Shown here piece by piece: positions 1-6,819 of a DNA stretch of 16,213 nucleotides; position 1 is the stretch's first letter; every line of letters starts with the position of its first letter. Under the pieces are notes generated by a model. The model saw nothing but the letters and a program-made list of their open reading frames with translations, had not been told where the DNA came from and did not search any database. Position numbers and translations under genes: made by a program. The stretch is from Anaerolineales bacterium (GTDB taxonomy: Bacteria > Chloroflexota > Anaerolineae > Anaerolineales > UBA4823): the NCBI GenBank assembly GCA_028687395.1, contig JAQUAE010000004.1, positions 1 through 16,213 of the forward strand. The letters run 5' to 3'.

Positions 1-196
1 AGACAAAATAGAGCAACAGCCCAACGAGCAGTTGAGTATCCATGGCGGAGGCGAAGAAGACGCCGAATCTGCGATTGGCATCGTTCCAGGGAAGCTGGCG
101 CAGCCAGCCTCGCCAGGCCATGACGGCGGCCACGATGCCCAGGATCAGGGCGACCCAACGCAGGATGTTGTGAACGGCAAGGATGATAGGATACAT
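1..196 (-). CDS. Small membrane protein, N-terminal part (window edge)
   Basis: Reading the minus strand from an ATG at 196-194 gives 65 codons with no stop up to the window edge. The protein begins MYPIILAVHNILRWVALILG, a hydrophobic first helix carrying an HNxLRW motif. A short charged loop follows (RGWLRQLPWNDANRRFG, about residues 29-45), then a second hydrophobic stretch (about residues 46-65, with MDTQLLVGLLLYF). The start is supported by a GGAGG ribosome binding site at 206-210, nine bases before the ATG. It is a polytopic inner-membrane protein; I cannot name the family or give a function. It is transcribed divergently from the aminotransferase, sharing the 197-383 intergenic region. 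The C-terminus lies outside the window. Confidence 0.7.
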   Translation of the reverse strand, partial: MYPIILAVHNILRWVALILGIVAAVMAWRGWLRQLPWNDANRRFGVFFASAMDTQLLVGLLLYFV

Positions 197-327
197 AGGA
201 CAAAACCTCCAAATAAACGCTTATCGACAAAGGAAGTTTAGATACCTGCACGCAATGCAACGGTTCGGGGTGGGATGATACCAGTGACTGCCCGTCCAGT
301 CAATCGAATATTCCCGCCACAGGCTGC

Positions 328-342
328 ATGGTATGATACCAT
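328..342. promoter_or_regulatory. Perfect dyad (putative operator) before the aminotransferase gene
   Basis: ATGGTATGATACCAT is a perfect 7-bp inverted repeat around a central G, 41 bases before the aminotransferase start. Its right half, ATGATACCA, is repeated directly at 275-283. The dyad contains a TATGAT hexamer (332-337) that could act as a -10 box, so a bound protein would block transcription. TGGT...ACCA half sites are typical of GntR-family repressors; this assignment is inference, and no good -35 box is visible. Confidence 0.35.
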
Positions 343-383
343 TCAGGTTATTCCTCCACAATTTCCTTACCCGAGAGGCAGTC

Positions 384-1733
384 ATGGACGAACTTCGCGA
401 CGATGAAATCCTTGCCCAATGCCTGGAACACAGCTTCTGGACCTGGTCGGCTCAAGGCAAAGTGGCGCCTATCCCGGTGACGCGCGCCAAGGGGGTGTAT
501 TTCTGGGACGCAGATGGCAAGCGTTACCTGGACTTCAACTCGATGACGATGTGCGTGAACATCGGGCATGGCGACGAGCGCGTGATCAACGCCATTGCCG
601 AGCAGGCGCGCCAGTTGCCCTATGCCGGCCCCCCCATGGCCACCCGACCGCGCGCCGTGCTGGGCAAACTGCTGGCGGAAATCACCCCCGGAAACCTGAA
701 CAAATTCCTCTTTACCCTGGGCGGCGCCGACGCCAACGAGAACGCCATCAAGCTTGCCAGGGCGTACACCGGGCGGCACAAGATCCTCGCCCGCTACCGC
801 TCGTATCACGGCGCCACCGCCGGCGCCATGGCCGCCACTGGCGATCCACGCCGCGTCGCCTGGGAACCCAACCTGATGGGCGGCGTGGTGCACTTCCTCG
901 ACCCTTACCGCTACCGCTCCACCCTGCACCGCACCACGCCGGAGATCAGCGAAGCGGATTTCGCCCAGGATTACCTGAACCACCTGGAGGAAATTATCCA
1001 GTACGAAGGACCGCAGAGCATCGCCGCGGTGCTGCTCGAGTCGGTCACCGGCACCAATGGCGTCATCGTCCCGCCCGAGGGTTACTTACAGGGCGTGCGC
1101 GAGGTTTGCGACCGTTATGGCATCCTGCTGATTGCCGACGAGGTGATGAGCGGCTTCGGGCGCACCGGCAAGTGGTTCGCCGTCGAACACTGGAACGCCG
1201 TCCCCGACCTGATGACCATGGCGAAGGGGTTGACCTCGGCTTACGCCCCGCTGGGCGCGGTGGCCATGCGCCCCGAAATCGCCGAATTCTTCAACGAGCG
1301 CACTTTCCAGAGCGGGCTGACCTACAACGCCCACCCCATCTCGCTGGCGGCAGCCATCGCCAACATCCAGGTGATGCGCGAGGACCGGCTGGTGGAATGG
1401 GCTGCGGCTATGGGGCCTGTCCTGCGCCGCCATCTCTCCGACCTGGGCGAGCAACATCCCTCGGTGGGCGACGTGCGCTCGATCGGCTTGTTCGGGGTCA
1501 TCGAGCTGGTGCGCGACCGCAAAACCAAAGAGCCGATGGCGCCGTTCAACGGCTCCAGCCCGGAGATGACCAACCTGCGCAAGTATTTACTCGACCACGG
1601 CGTCTACGCCTCCACGCACTGGCACACCGTGCTGATCATCCCTCCGCTCATCATCAACGAGGAGCAACTGGCGGAAGGCTTTGCCATCCTGGACAAAGCC
1701 CTGGAGATCACCGACGCAGCCGTGAAAAATTGA
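384..1733 (+). CDS. Class III PLP-dependent aminotransferase (omega-amino acid:pyruvate type)
   Basis: A 449-residue fold-type I aminotransferase of class III, the group that moves terminal amino groups (taurine, beta-alanine, diamines, 7,8-diaminopelargonate) to pyruvate or another oxo-acid using pyridoxal phosphate. Visible landmarks are an N-terminal substrate-loop region with VYFWDADGKRYLDF, a phosphate-binding GGADANENAIKLAR segment, YRSYHGAT, the IADEVMSGFGRTG signature in which D252 would hold the PLP pyridine nitrogen, and MTMAKGL, in which K281 is the expected Schiff-base lysine. The length is normal for the family. I chose the ATG at 384 because a purine-rich GAGAGG lies just before it; an in-frame ATG at 333 falls inside the upstream dyad and has no ribosome binding site. 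The gene stands alone, converging on ubiX, so context does not reveal the substrate. Taurine-pyruvate or beta-alanine-type activity is a guess from overall resemblance. Confidence 0.88.
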   Translation: MDELRDDEILAQCLEHSFWTWSAQGKVAPIPVTRAKGVYFWDADGKRYLDFNSMTMCVNIGHGDERVINAIAEQARQLPYAGPPMATRPRAVLGKLLAEITPGNLNKFLFTLGGADANENAIKLARAYTGRHKILARYRSYHGATAGAMAATGDPRRVAWEPNLMGGVVHFLDPYRYRSTLHRTTPEISEADFAQDYLNHLEEIIQYEGPQSIAAVLLESVTGTNGVIVPPEGYLQGVREVCDRYGILLIADEVMSGFGRTGKWFAVEHWNAVPDLMTMAKGLTSAYAPLGAVAMRPEIAEFFNERTFQSGLTYNAHPISLAAAIANIQVMREDRLVEWAAAMGPVLRRHLSDLGEQHPSVGDVRSIGLFGVIELVRDRKTKEPMAPFNGSSPEMTNLRKYLLDHGVYASTHWHTVLIIPPLIINEEQLAEGFAILDKALEITDAAVKN

Positions 1734-1766
1734 GCTGGCGAGTTACCAGTGGTTGAATATTTTTGA

Positions 1767-2330
1767 TTACAATCCTTCCCAGTGGGAATAACCCGGGTTA
1801 TCGATTCCCAGGCGCAGCAGGATGCGCCCCACCGTACCGGTAACCACGTCCTCCAGGGTGTGCGGCGCGCCGTAGAAAGCGGGGACAGGCGGGAAGATGA
1901 TCGCCCCCGCCTGGGCGGCCAGGTCGAGCAGGCGGATATGGCCGCGGTGCAGGGGCGTTTCCCGCACGACTAGCACCAACGGCCGCCCTTCCTTCAAGGT
2001 CACATCCGCAGCGCGCACGATCAGGTCGTCGGCGTAAGAATTGGCAATCGCCGAGAGGGTCTTGACCGAGCAGGGGATGACCAGCATACCATGGGTGACG
2101 AAGGACCCTGAGGCGATGGCCGCCCCGATATCCTGGTGCTTGTAGACCACGTCCGCCAGGCGCTCCACCTGGCTGGCCTTCCAGGAAGTCTCCTGGGAGA
2201 TGGTGAGGCGCGCCGCCGGGCTGAGCACCAGGTGGGTCTTGACCTCGGCCAGCTTGAGCATCTCCAGGGCGCGGACGCCATAGATGACCCCACTGGCGCC
2301 GGTGATGGCCACGATGACGCGTTTTTGCAT
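1767..2330 (-). CDS. ubiX: UbiX/Pad1 flavin prenyltransferase
   Basis: A 187-residue flavin prenyltransferase. It transfers a dimethylallyl group from its monophosphate to FMN, making the prenylated FMN cofactor of UbiD-type decarboxylases. Family marks are the N-terminal nucleotide-binding ITGASGVIYGVRALEML segment (residues 8-24), the VIPCSVKTLSAIANSYADDLI core, the LVVRETPLHRGH stretch and the PPVPAFY motif. The length is standard. The frame stays open upstream to 2474, but the start is placed at 2330 because the conserved N-terminus begins there and GAGGAGG lies five to six bases upstream; the longer version would run 48 low-complexity residues into the preceding gene. It is the last gene of the long minus-strand unit, 40 bp after the unknown 572-aa gene. 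No UbiD partner is visible in the window. Confidence 0.93.
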   Translation of the reverse strand: MQKRVIVAITGASGVIYGVRALEMLKLAEVKTHLVLSPAARLTISQETSWKASQVERLADVVYKHQDIGAAIASGSFVTHGMLVIPCSVKTLSAIANSYADDLIVRAADVTLKEGRPLVLVVRETPLHRGHIRLLDLAAQAGAIIFPPVPAFYGAPHTLEDVVTGTVGRILLRLGIDNPGYSHWEGL

Positions 2331-2370
2331 TACGACCTCCTCGGGCGGGCTTACCTCAGCAGGAGACAGC

Positions 2371-4089
2371 TCACTCCGCCAGGCGGGCGCACTCCAGGGA
2401 AAAGATACGCCGCAGGATAGCCAGGGCGGAGGCGTAGGTGGAATCCATACCGAAGTAGGAGAGGCTGCCCGCACCCAGATTCTTGCCTTTGGATAACGGC
2501 GTGTCGGAGGCGTAGTGCACCATGCCCAAATCGAAGGGCAGCCCGTACAGGTTGATGATCTCGTTCATGGGATGCCGTTTGGGGCGATACATCTCGTACA
2601 CTGCGGAGAGGTACGGGCCGGCTTCCATCTCGATATCGGTGTACCCCTCGCGGTAGAACACCTCCATGTAGCGGGCAGTCTGCAAGAACGTCCCTTGCAC
2701 GGAGACGATCTTCTGATTGTCCAGCACCGATCCATAGACTAAGAAAGGTAAGACGTCGGCGGCAGTGAGGCTGTTGGGGAACAGGTAGGTGTTCTGCGAA
2801 TGTTCGTCGTGCACCACGTTGGAGATCATCACGTCGCCCACCACGCCGTTCAAGGTGGCTGCCTTGCCCATCATGTACACACCCAACAGGGCGCCGACAT
2901 GCTCGCCAACCACCGAAAGGATGTGGTAGGCTGCCATACCCAGGGGGTAATCGATGTTGAGCAGCAGAGCGTCGCTGCGGGAGAGCGTCGCCGCGGTTTG
3001 GGCGAGATCGCCCTGTAATACACGGGGATCGAAGGCTTGCGGCTGCAGGCTGGAGAGGCGAATCACCTGGGCTTCGACGTCGAAGTAATTTTCGCTGGGA
3101 ATGCGCAGGATGCCGGCAGCCTGCTCCTCCGCCTGCTGGCGCTCGCTCTCCGCCCCCCCGTCGGGCGCCTGCTGCCACTTGCGTAACGCATAATACAGGA
3201 AGTTCTCCTCGCTGGAGGGCACCTGCCCCTTCTGTATCTCCTCCCATTCCCTGTGCAGCGCGGCGTTCGCCGGCTGGTGAGTGAAGCGCAGGATCTGCTC
3301 CCGGTTGCGCAGGGCGAAGCCGGAGAGCAAATTCGCCAGGCTGTGGATATTGCTGGAAATGAAGAATACCGGTCGCTCGCGCAGCTCCGGGCAAGCGCGC
3401 TCGATGTTCTCCCACCACGCGTTGGTCGCACGGCGGTAATCCCTCAGGGAGCCGCTCACCAGGCGCACTGCCAGGCGCCGCGGGGCAGCGGCGATGCGCT
3501 GCAGGTGAATGGGAAGCTGATCACCCCACACCGTGTGCAGGCGTTCCAGGTCCTCGCTGGAGATTTTCAGAGCGCCGGCCAGGCGCTGCCTGCCGTCCTG
3601 GTCGCCAAGCGCATCGCTGGCGTACAATTCGGGTGGGAGATGGCGAAGCAGGTCGTGCAGCTTGTTCCACTCGATCTGGTAGGCGGTGAGCATGGGAATG
3701 ACGTCGTCGATGTCGGAGCGGCTGGCGATCACGCAGGCCAGCGTGTCCACCCCGTCGAAGAAACAGCGCCGGCGCCGCGCCGGGGCGAAGACGGGTTGCC
3801 ACGTCCGGCCACGGCCAAAACCGGCCTGCTCGATCACCTTCCGGCTCTGGCCCAACACCACCAGGCGCACCTGCGGCATGCACGCCGGCAGGCGCAACAG
3901 GCAATACAGGAAGGCAGCGATATCCGGCTGGCTGCTGCGCGCCCCGGGATGCAGCAGGGAGCTCATCCCGGCGTGGACTTCCTCCAGCGTGCGGATGTTC
4001 ACCTCCGCGGTGGAGCGCAACAAGGAGTAATACGTGCGCAGGTAGAGCTCGACTTCTTCCGAGGCCGTGCGCGGCACCGTGCGTTCCAC
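2371..4089 (-). CDS. Conserved protein of unknown function, possible nucleoside-phosphorylase-like C-terminal domain
   Basis: A 572-residue soluble protein without signal peptide or membrane helices. The N-terminal two thirds look helical and charged, with a Glu/Gln/Ala-rich segment around residues 315-330. The C-terminal part is more conserved-looking: VYMMGKAATLNGVVGDVMISNVVHDEHS, then YGSVLDNQKIVSVQGTF, then DIEMEAGPYLSAVYE (EMEAG at residues 487-491), then a Gly/Ser-rich GKNLGAGSLSYFGMDSTYAS. The EMEAG element recalls the substrate-binding EMEA motif of purine nucleoside phosphorylases, so a phosphorylase-like fold is possible; this is inference. From memory it may match a DUF6909-type family, which I cannot verify. 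The ATG at 4089 lies three bases after the stop of the small membrane protein gene, implying translational coupling. UbiX follows 40 bp downstream. Confidence 0.75.
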   Translation of the reverse strand: MERTVPRTASEEVELYLRTYYSLLRSTAEVNIRTLEEVHAGMSSLLHPGARSSQPDIAAFLYCLLRLPACMPQVRLVVLGQSRKVIEQAGFGRGRTWQPVFAPARRRRCFFDGVDTLACVIASRSDIDDVIPMLTAYQIEWNKLHDLLRHLPPELYASDALGDQDGRQRLAGALKISSEDLERLHTVWGDQLPIHLQRIAAAPRRLAVRLVSGSLRDYRRATNAWWENIERACPELRERPVFFISSNIHSLANLLSGFALRNREQILRFTHQPANAALHREWEEIQKGQVPSSEENFLYYALRKWQQAPDGGAESERQQAEEQAAGILRIPSENYFDVEAQVIRLSSLQPQAFDPRVLQGDLAQTAATLSRSDALLLNIDYPLGMAAYHILSVVGEHVGALLGVYMMGKAATLNGVVGDVMISNVVHDEHSQNTYLFPNSLTAADVLPFLVYGSVLDNQKIVSVQGTFLQTARYMEVFYREGYTDIEMEAGPYLSAVYEMYRPKRHPMNEIINLYGLPFDLGMVHYASDTPLSKGKNLGAGSLSYFGMDSTYASALAILRRIFSLECARLAE

Positions 4090-4092
4090 AGG

Positions 4093-4476
4093 CTACCTCA
4101 CCCGCCGGGTGGAACGGCGTTCAGGGGGAGCATCCAACGGGCCCAGGCTGGAGGGCCCAAAAATGCTGAAGACCAGGGTGTACAGGGCGACCACCCCGGC
4201 GAAGCCCACCAGCATCAGCACCAGGGTGACCATCAGGTTGGCGTACAGGTGCTCGATTGCCCCGAGCCCCGGAACGGTCACGCTGCGCATGATCTGGGTA
4301 GTGGCCGGAACCCAACGCTGCTTGATGTTGGCCTCCACCAGGAGGATCGCCCCAGCGTATGAGAGGATCGGGATGAGCAGGAACATGATGCAGCCGATGC
4401 CGCGCCAAATAGGATGAATCTTCCACGGGCGAGGCTTGGGCGGCGCCTGGCGCGAATAGGCAGAGTATTTACCCAC
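4093..4476 (-). CDS. Small two-helix membrane protein
   Basis: A 127-residue protein starting with GTG at 4476 (VGKYSAYSRQ...), chosen because GAGGAGG lies seven bases upstream. The longer open frame up to 4728 is only a shadow of the overlapping iron-sulfur domain. A basic, proline-rich N-terminus is followed by helix 1 (GCIMFLLIPILSYAGAILL, about residues 28-50), a roughly 30-residue loop, helix 2 (NLMVTLVLMLVGFAGVVALY, about residues 78-103), and a basic C-terminal tail rich in Arg. The start overlaps the end of the FAD/[2Fe-2S] gene by eight bases, and the stop is three bases from the next start, so all three are probably co-translated. The function is unknown. Being wedged between a redox subunit and the unknown 572-aa protein, it could be a membrane tether for either. 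Confidence 0.78.
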   Translation of the reverse strand: MGKYSAYSRQAPPKPRPWKIHPIWRGIGCIMFLLIPILSYAGAILLVEANIKQRWVPATTQIMRSVTVPGLGAIEHLYANLMVTLVLMLVGFAGVVALYTLVFSIFGPSSLGPLDAPPERRSTRRVR

Positions 4477-5917
4477 GCCTGACCTCCTCACGAGCCGCGC
4501 GTTCGATGGCCCTGACAATCGAGTAATATCCGGTGCAGCGGCACAGGTTGCCGGTGATGGCCGCCTGGATCTCCACCAGGGTGGGGGTCGGCCGCTCCTC
4601 GAGCAGCATGGCAGCCGACATGATAAAGCCCGGCGTGCAGTAACCGCACTGCACCGCGCCCTCGTCGATGAAGGCCTGCTGCACCGGGTGGAGCTGGCCA
4701 TTCTTTGCCAGGCCTTCGATGGTGACAATATCCGCCCCGTGGGCGCGCGCCGCCGGCACCAGGCAGCTCATCACCGCCTTGCCGTCCAGGAAAACCGTGC
4801 ACGCTCCACACTCGCCCTCGGCGCAGCCCTCCTTGGTGCCAATCAAGCGCGCGTCCTCGCGGAGCAGGCGCAGCAGGGTCTTATGCTGCGCGCCGGGTAG
4901 GGTCACTTGCTGGCCGTTGAGGCGGGTGATGATCGGGGCGTTGCCGGCGTGGCGGAAGCTCTCCCCCAACCGCGGTGTGGGATGACCATCCTTGCCCCAG
5001 AGCAAGACTGGCTGGCTGGGGTAGCCGTCCTTCTCCGTTCCCGCCAGGATGGAGCGCAAGGCGCGCAGCACGCACACGCGCACCCCCTCGGCGCGGTAGT
5101 CAGCCGGGCTGCGTACGTCGTCGATGGGGCGGGCGGCATTCACCGCCAGGCGAGCCGCTTCCTCGATCCCAGATTCATCCAACGGACGTCCGGCCAGGAG
5201 CGCTTCCGCCTGACCGGCGCGCAGGATGGTGGGCGCCACGGAACCCAGCGTAATCACCGCCTCACTCACCACACCACCTGGCAAGCCTCCCGTGGGTTCG
5301 CCTGAGAAGGTTAACACCACGGCGGCGTTGACCAGCGAGATGGCCTGCGCGGCGCGCAATCCCAACTTAATGAAAGCGCCGCGCTGCTGCGGGCGCATGG
5401 CGGGAAAGGCGATATCCACCAGCATCTCGTCCGGGCGCATCACGGTGGTGCGCACGCCGGTATAGAACTGGCTCAGCGGCACGCTGCGTTGCCCACGGCT
5501 GGAGAGCAGGCTGACGCTGGCGCCCAGGGCGATCAGGGGCGGGATGGTATCGTTGGCAGGCGAAGCAGTGATCAGGTTGCCGGCGATGGTGCCCCGGTTG
5601 CGGATCTGTGGCGCCCCCACCTGCCAGGCTGCCTGGGCCAGGGGGAAGGCGCGTTCCACCAACAGCCTGGATGCTGCGCAGGCGTTGTGCGTGACCAGCG
5701 GGCCGAGGTGAATCACCCCCTGCTCATCCAGCGCGATCTGGTCCAGCCCGGGGACGCGGGTAACGTCGACCAGCGTCTCGATGCCCCGGCGCACACCGCG
5801 CTCAATCTCCAAAATCAGGTCGGTCGCGCCAGCCACGATGCGGGCACGCTCGCCTCGCTCGGCCAGGATTGCTACCGCTTCCCCCACCGATGCCACGCTG
5901 ATTGTCTCATGCCACAT
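4469..5917 (-). CDS. Fused FAD-binding and [2Fe-2S] subunit of a xanthine dehydrogenase-family enzyme (CoxM-CoxS)
   Basis: A 482-residue electron-transfer subunit joining two modules that are separate in CO dehydrogenase or bacterial xanthine dehydrogenase. Residues 1 to about 290 are the FAD domain, with AGATDL (29-34) and NRGTIAGNLITASPANDT (107-124), the expected flavin-binding loops, followed by a CoxM C-terminal region. Residues about 325-482 are the [2Fe-2S] module: plant-ferredoxin cysteines C365, C370, C373 and C385, then the helical-domain cluster with C424, C427, C459 and C461. All eight ligands are present. It would carry electrons from a molybdenum site through two iron-sulfur clusters to FAD. 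No Mo subunit is fused to or directly adjacent to it; the only one in view is at 8188-11196, which has its own [2Fe-2S] module. The start at 5917 has a GGAG eight to ten bases upstream. XdhC lies 72 bp upstream. Confidence 0.92.
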   Translation of the reverse strand: MWHETISVASVGEAVAILAERGERARIVAGATDLILEIERGVRRGIETLVDVTRVPGLDQIALDEQGVIHLGPLVTHNACAASRLLVERAFPLAQAAWQVGAPQIRNRGTIAGNLITASPANDTIPPLIALGASVSLLSSRGQRSVPLSQFYTGVRTTVMRPDEMLVDIAFPAMRPQQRGAFIKLGLRAAQAISLVNAAVVLTFSGEPTGGLPGGVVSEAVITLGSVAPTILRAGQAEALLAGRPLDESGIEEAARLAVNAARPIDDVRSPADYRAEGVRVCVLRALRSILAGTEKDGYPSQPVLLWGKDGHPTPRLGESFRHAGNAPIITRLNGQQVTLPGAQHKTLLRLLREDARLIGTKEGCAEGECGACTVFLDGKAVMSCLVPAARAHGADIVTIEGLAKNGQLHPVQQAFIDEGAVQCGYCTPGFIMSAAMLLEERPTPTLVEIQAAITGNLCRCTGYYSIVRAIERAAREEVRRG

Positions 5918-5989
5918 AGGAGATCTCCATGAATAAGGTCAGAAGATTGTTTTTATGAACGCCAGGCGCCGCGCTCACCAGGCCAGGGA

Positions 5990-6817
5990 TCATGCTTCCC
6001 CACCCGCTGCGGATTTTTCCGGCTGATTGGCGATAGCTGCGCCGTTACGCAGGGCGATGATCTCCGCCAGGATGCTCACCGCGATTTCCTCGGGCGTTTC
6101 GGCGTGCAGCTCGAGGCCAAGGGGCGAATGGACACGCGCCAGCCTATCCTCCGGCACGCCAGCCTGGATAAGCGCCTTGCGGGTATGCGCCCAGCGGCGC
6201 CGTGAGCCAATCACGCCGATGTAAGCAGCGGGTGTGTCGAGCAGGGCAGGCAGGCCAGCGATGTCGATGTCCGCGCCGCGCGTGGTCAGCACCAGGTAAG
6301 TGCTCGAGGTGATGCGCAGCCTGGCGGGCAGCTCCTGCAAGGCGCAGGGGTAGAAATCGTCCCCGCCGGGGACGGCTTCGGGTGTGCAGAACTCCGCCCG
6401 GTCGTCGTTGACCGCCACCCGGAAGCCCAGCCAGTGCGCCAGCCAGGCGACGGCCTTGCCGACGTGCCCGGAGCCAACCACCACCAAAGTCGGTTTAGGG
6501 AGAATGGGTTCCACATAGACCTCCATCTGCCCGCCGCACACTCCGGGATCGCCGCGCGCCGGGTCGCTCATGCTGTATTCTAGCAGGCGCGGCTTCCCAT
6601 CCGCGATCGCCTGCACGGCCGCGGCGATCACCCGCCGCTCCAGCTCGCCTCCCCCCACCGTGCCCAGGATACGCCCGTCCGGATAGACCAGCATCTTGCT
6701 CGAGGTGTGGCGCGGCGTCGACCCCCGGCTGCGCACCAGGATGCACAACGCCCCGCTCTCGTTGCACTGCTCCAGCTCAGCCAAAGCACTCCAGATTGTG
6801 CTCGCCTGTTCGGTCAC
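5990..6817 (-). CDS. xdhC: XdhC/CoxF-family molybdenum cofactor maturation factor
   Basis: A protein of about 275 residues of the XdhC/CoxI family. These proteins bind the molybdenum cofactor, support its sulfuration and insert it into xanthine dehydrogenase-type enzymes; they are not part of the final enzyme. The N-terminal domain carries VRSRGSTPRH and ILGTVGGGELE, then a CGGQMEVYVEP segment. A Rossmann domain follows, with VVVGSGHVGKAVA and the VNDDRAEFC region. The C-terminus has IGVIGSRRRWAHTRKAL, a common XdhC_C motif. Start choice: TTG at 6823 overlaps the pyrophosphatase stop but has its GGAG only two bases away; GTG at 6817 has the same GGAG at eight bases and is preferred. The gene lies between the two hydroxylase loci, as expected for a dedicated chaperone. 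YqeB, from selenium-dependent hydroxylase clusters, is a related alternative. Confidence 0.9.
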   Translation of the reverse strand: MTEQASTIWSALAELEQCNESGALCILVRSRGSTPRHTSSKMLVYPDGRILGTVGGGELERRVIAAAVQAIADGKPRLLEYSMSDPARGDPGVCGGQMEVYVEPILPKPTLVVVGSGHVGKAVAWLAHWLGFRVAVNDDRAEFCTPEAVPGGDDFYPCALQELPARLRITSSTYLVLTTRGADIDIAGLPALLDTPAAYIGVIGSRRRWAHTRKALIQAGVPEDRLARVHSPLGLELHAETPEEIAVSILAEIIALRNGAAIANQPEKSAAGGEA

Positions 6818-6819
6818 GC

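Noticed and set aside
419..1756. 445-codon frame overlapping the aminotransferase in another frame
   Set aside because: Arg/Pro/Gly-rich product with no domains; the aminotransferase frame holds the real motifs.
1775..1787. TTCCCAGTGGGAA palindrome between aminotransferase and ubiX as a terminator
   Set aside because: It is inside the ubiX coding sequence, has essentially no loop and no following T tract.
3253..4362. 369-codon open frame on the plus strand
   Set aside because: It lies opposite the 572-aa gene and the membrane protein gene, and its product has no recognisable motifs. Long antisense frames are expected in GC-rich DNA.
5907..5930. Seven-codon open frame before the FAD-FeS fusion gene, a possible leader peptide
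   Set aside because: It overlaps the real start and the ribosome binding site palindrome GGAGATCTCC; there is no regulatory hairpin or codon bias to suggest attenuation.
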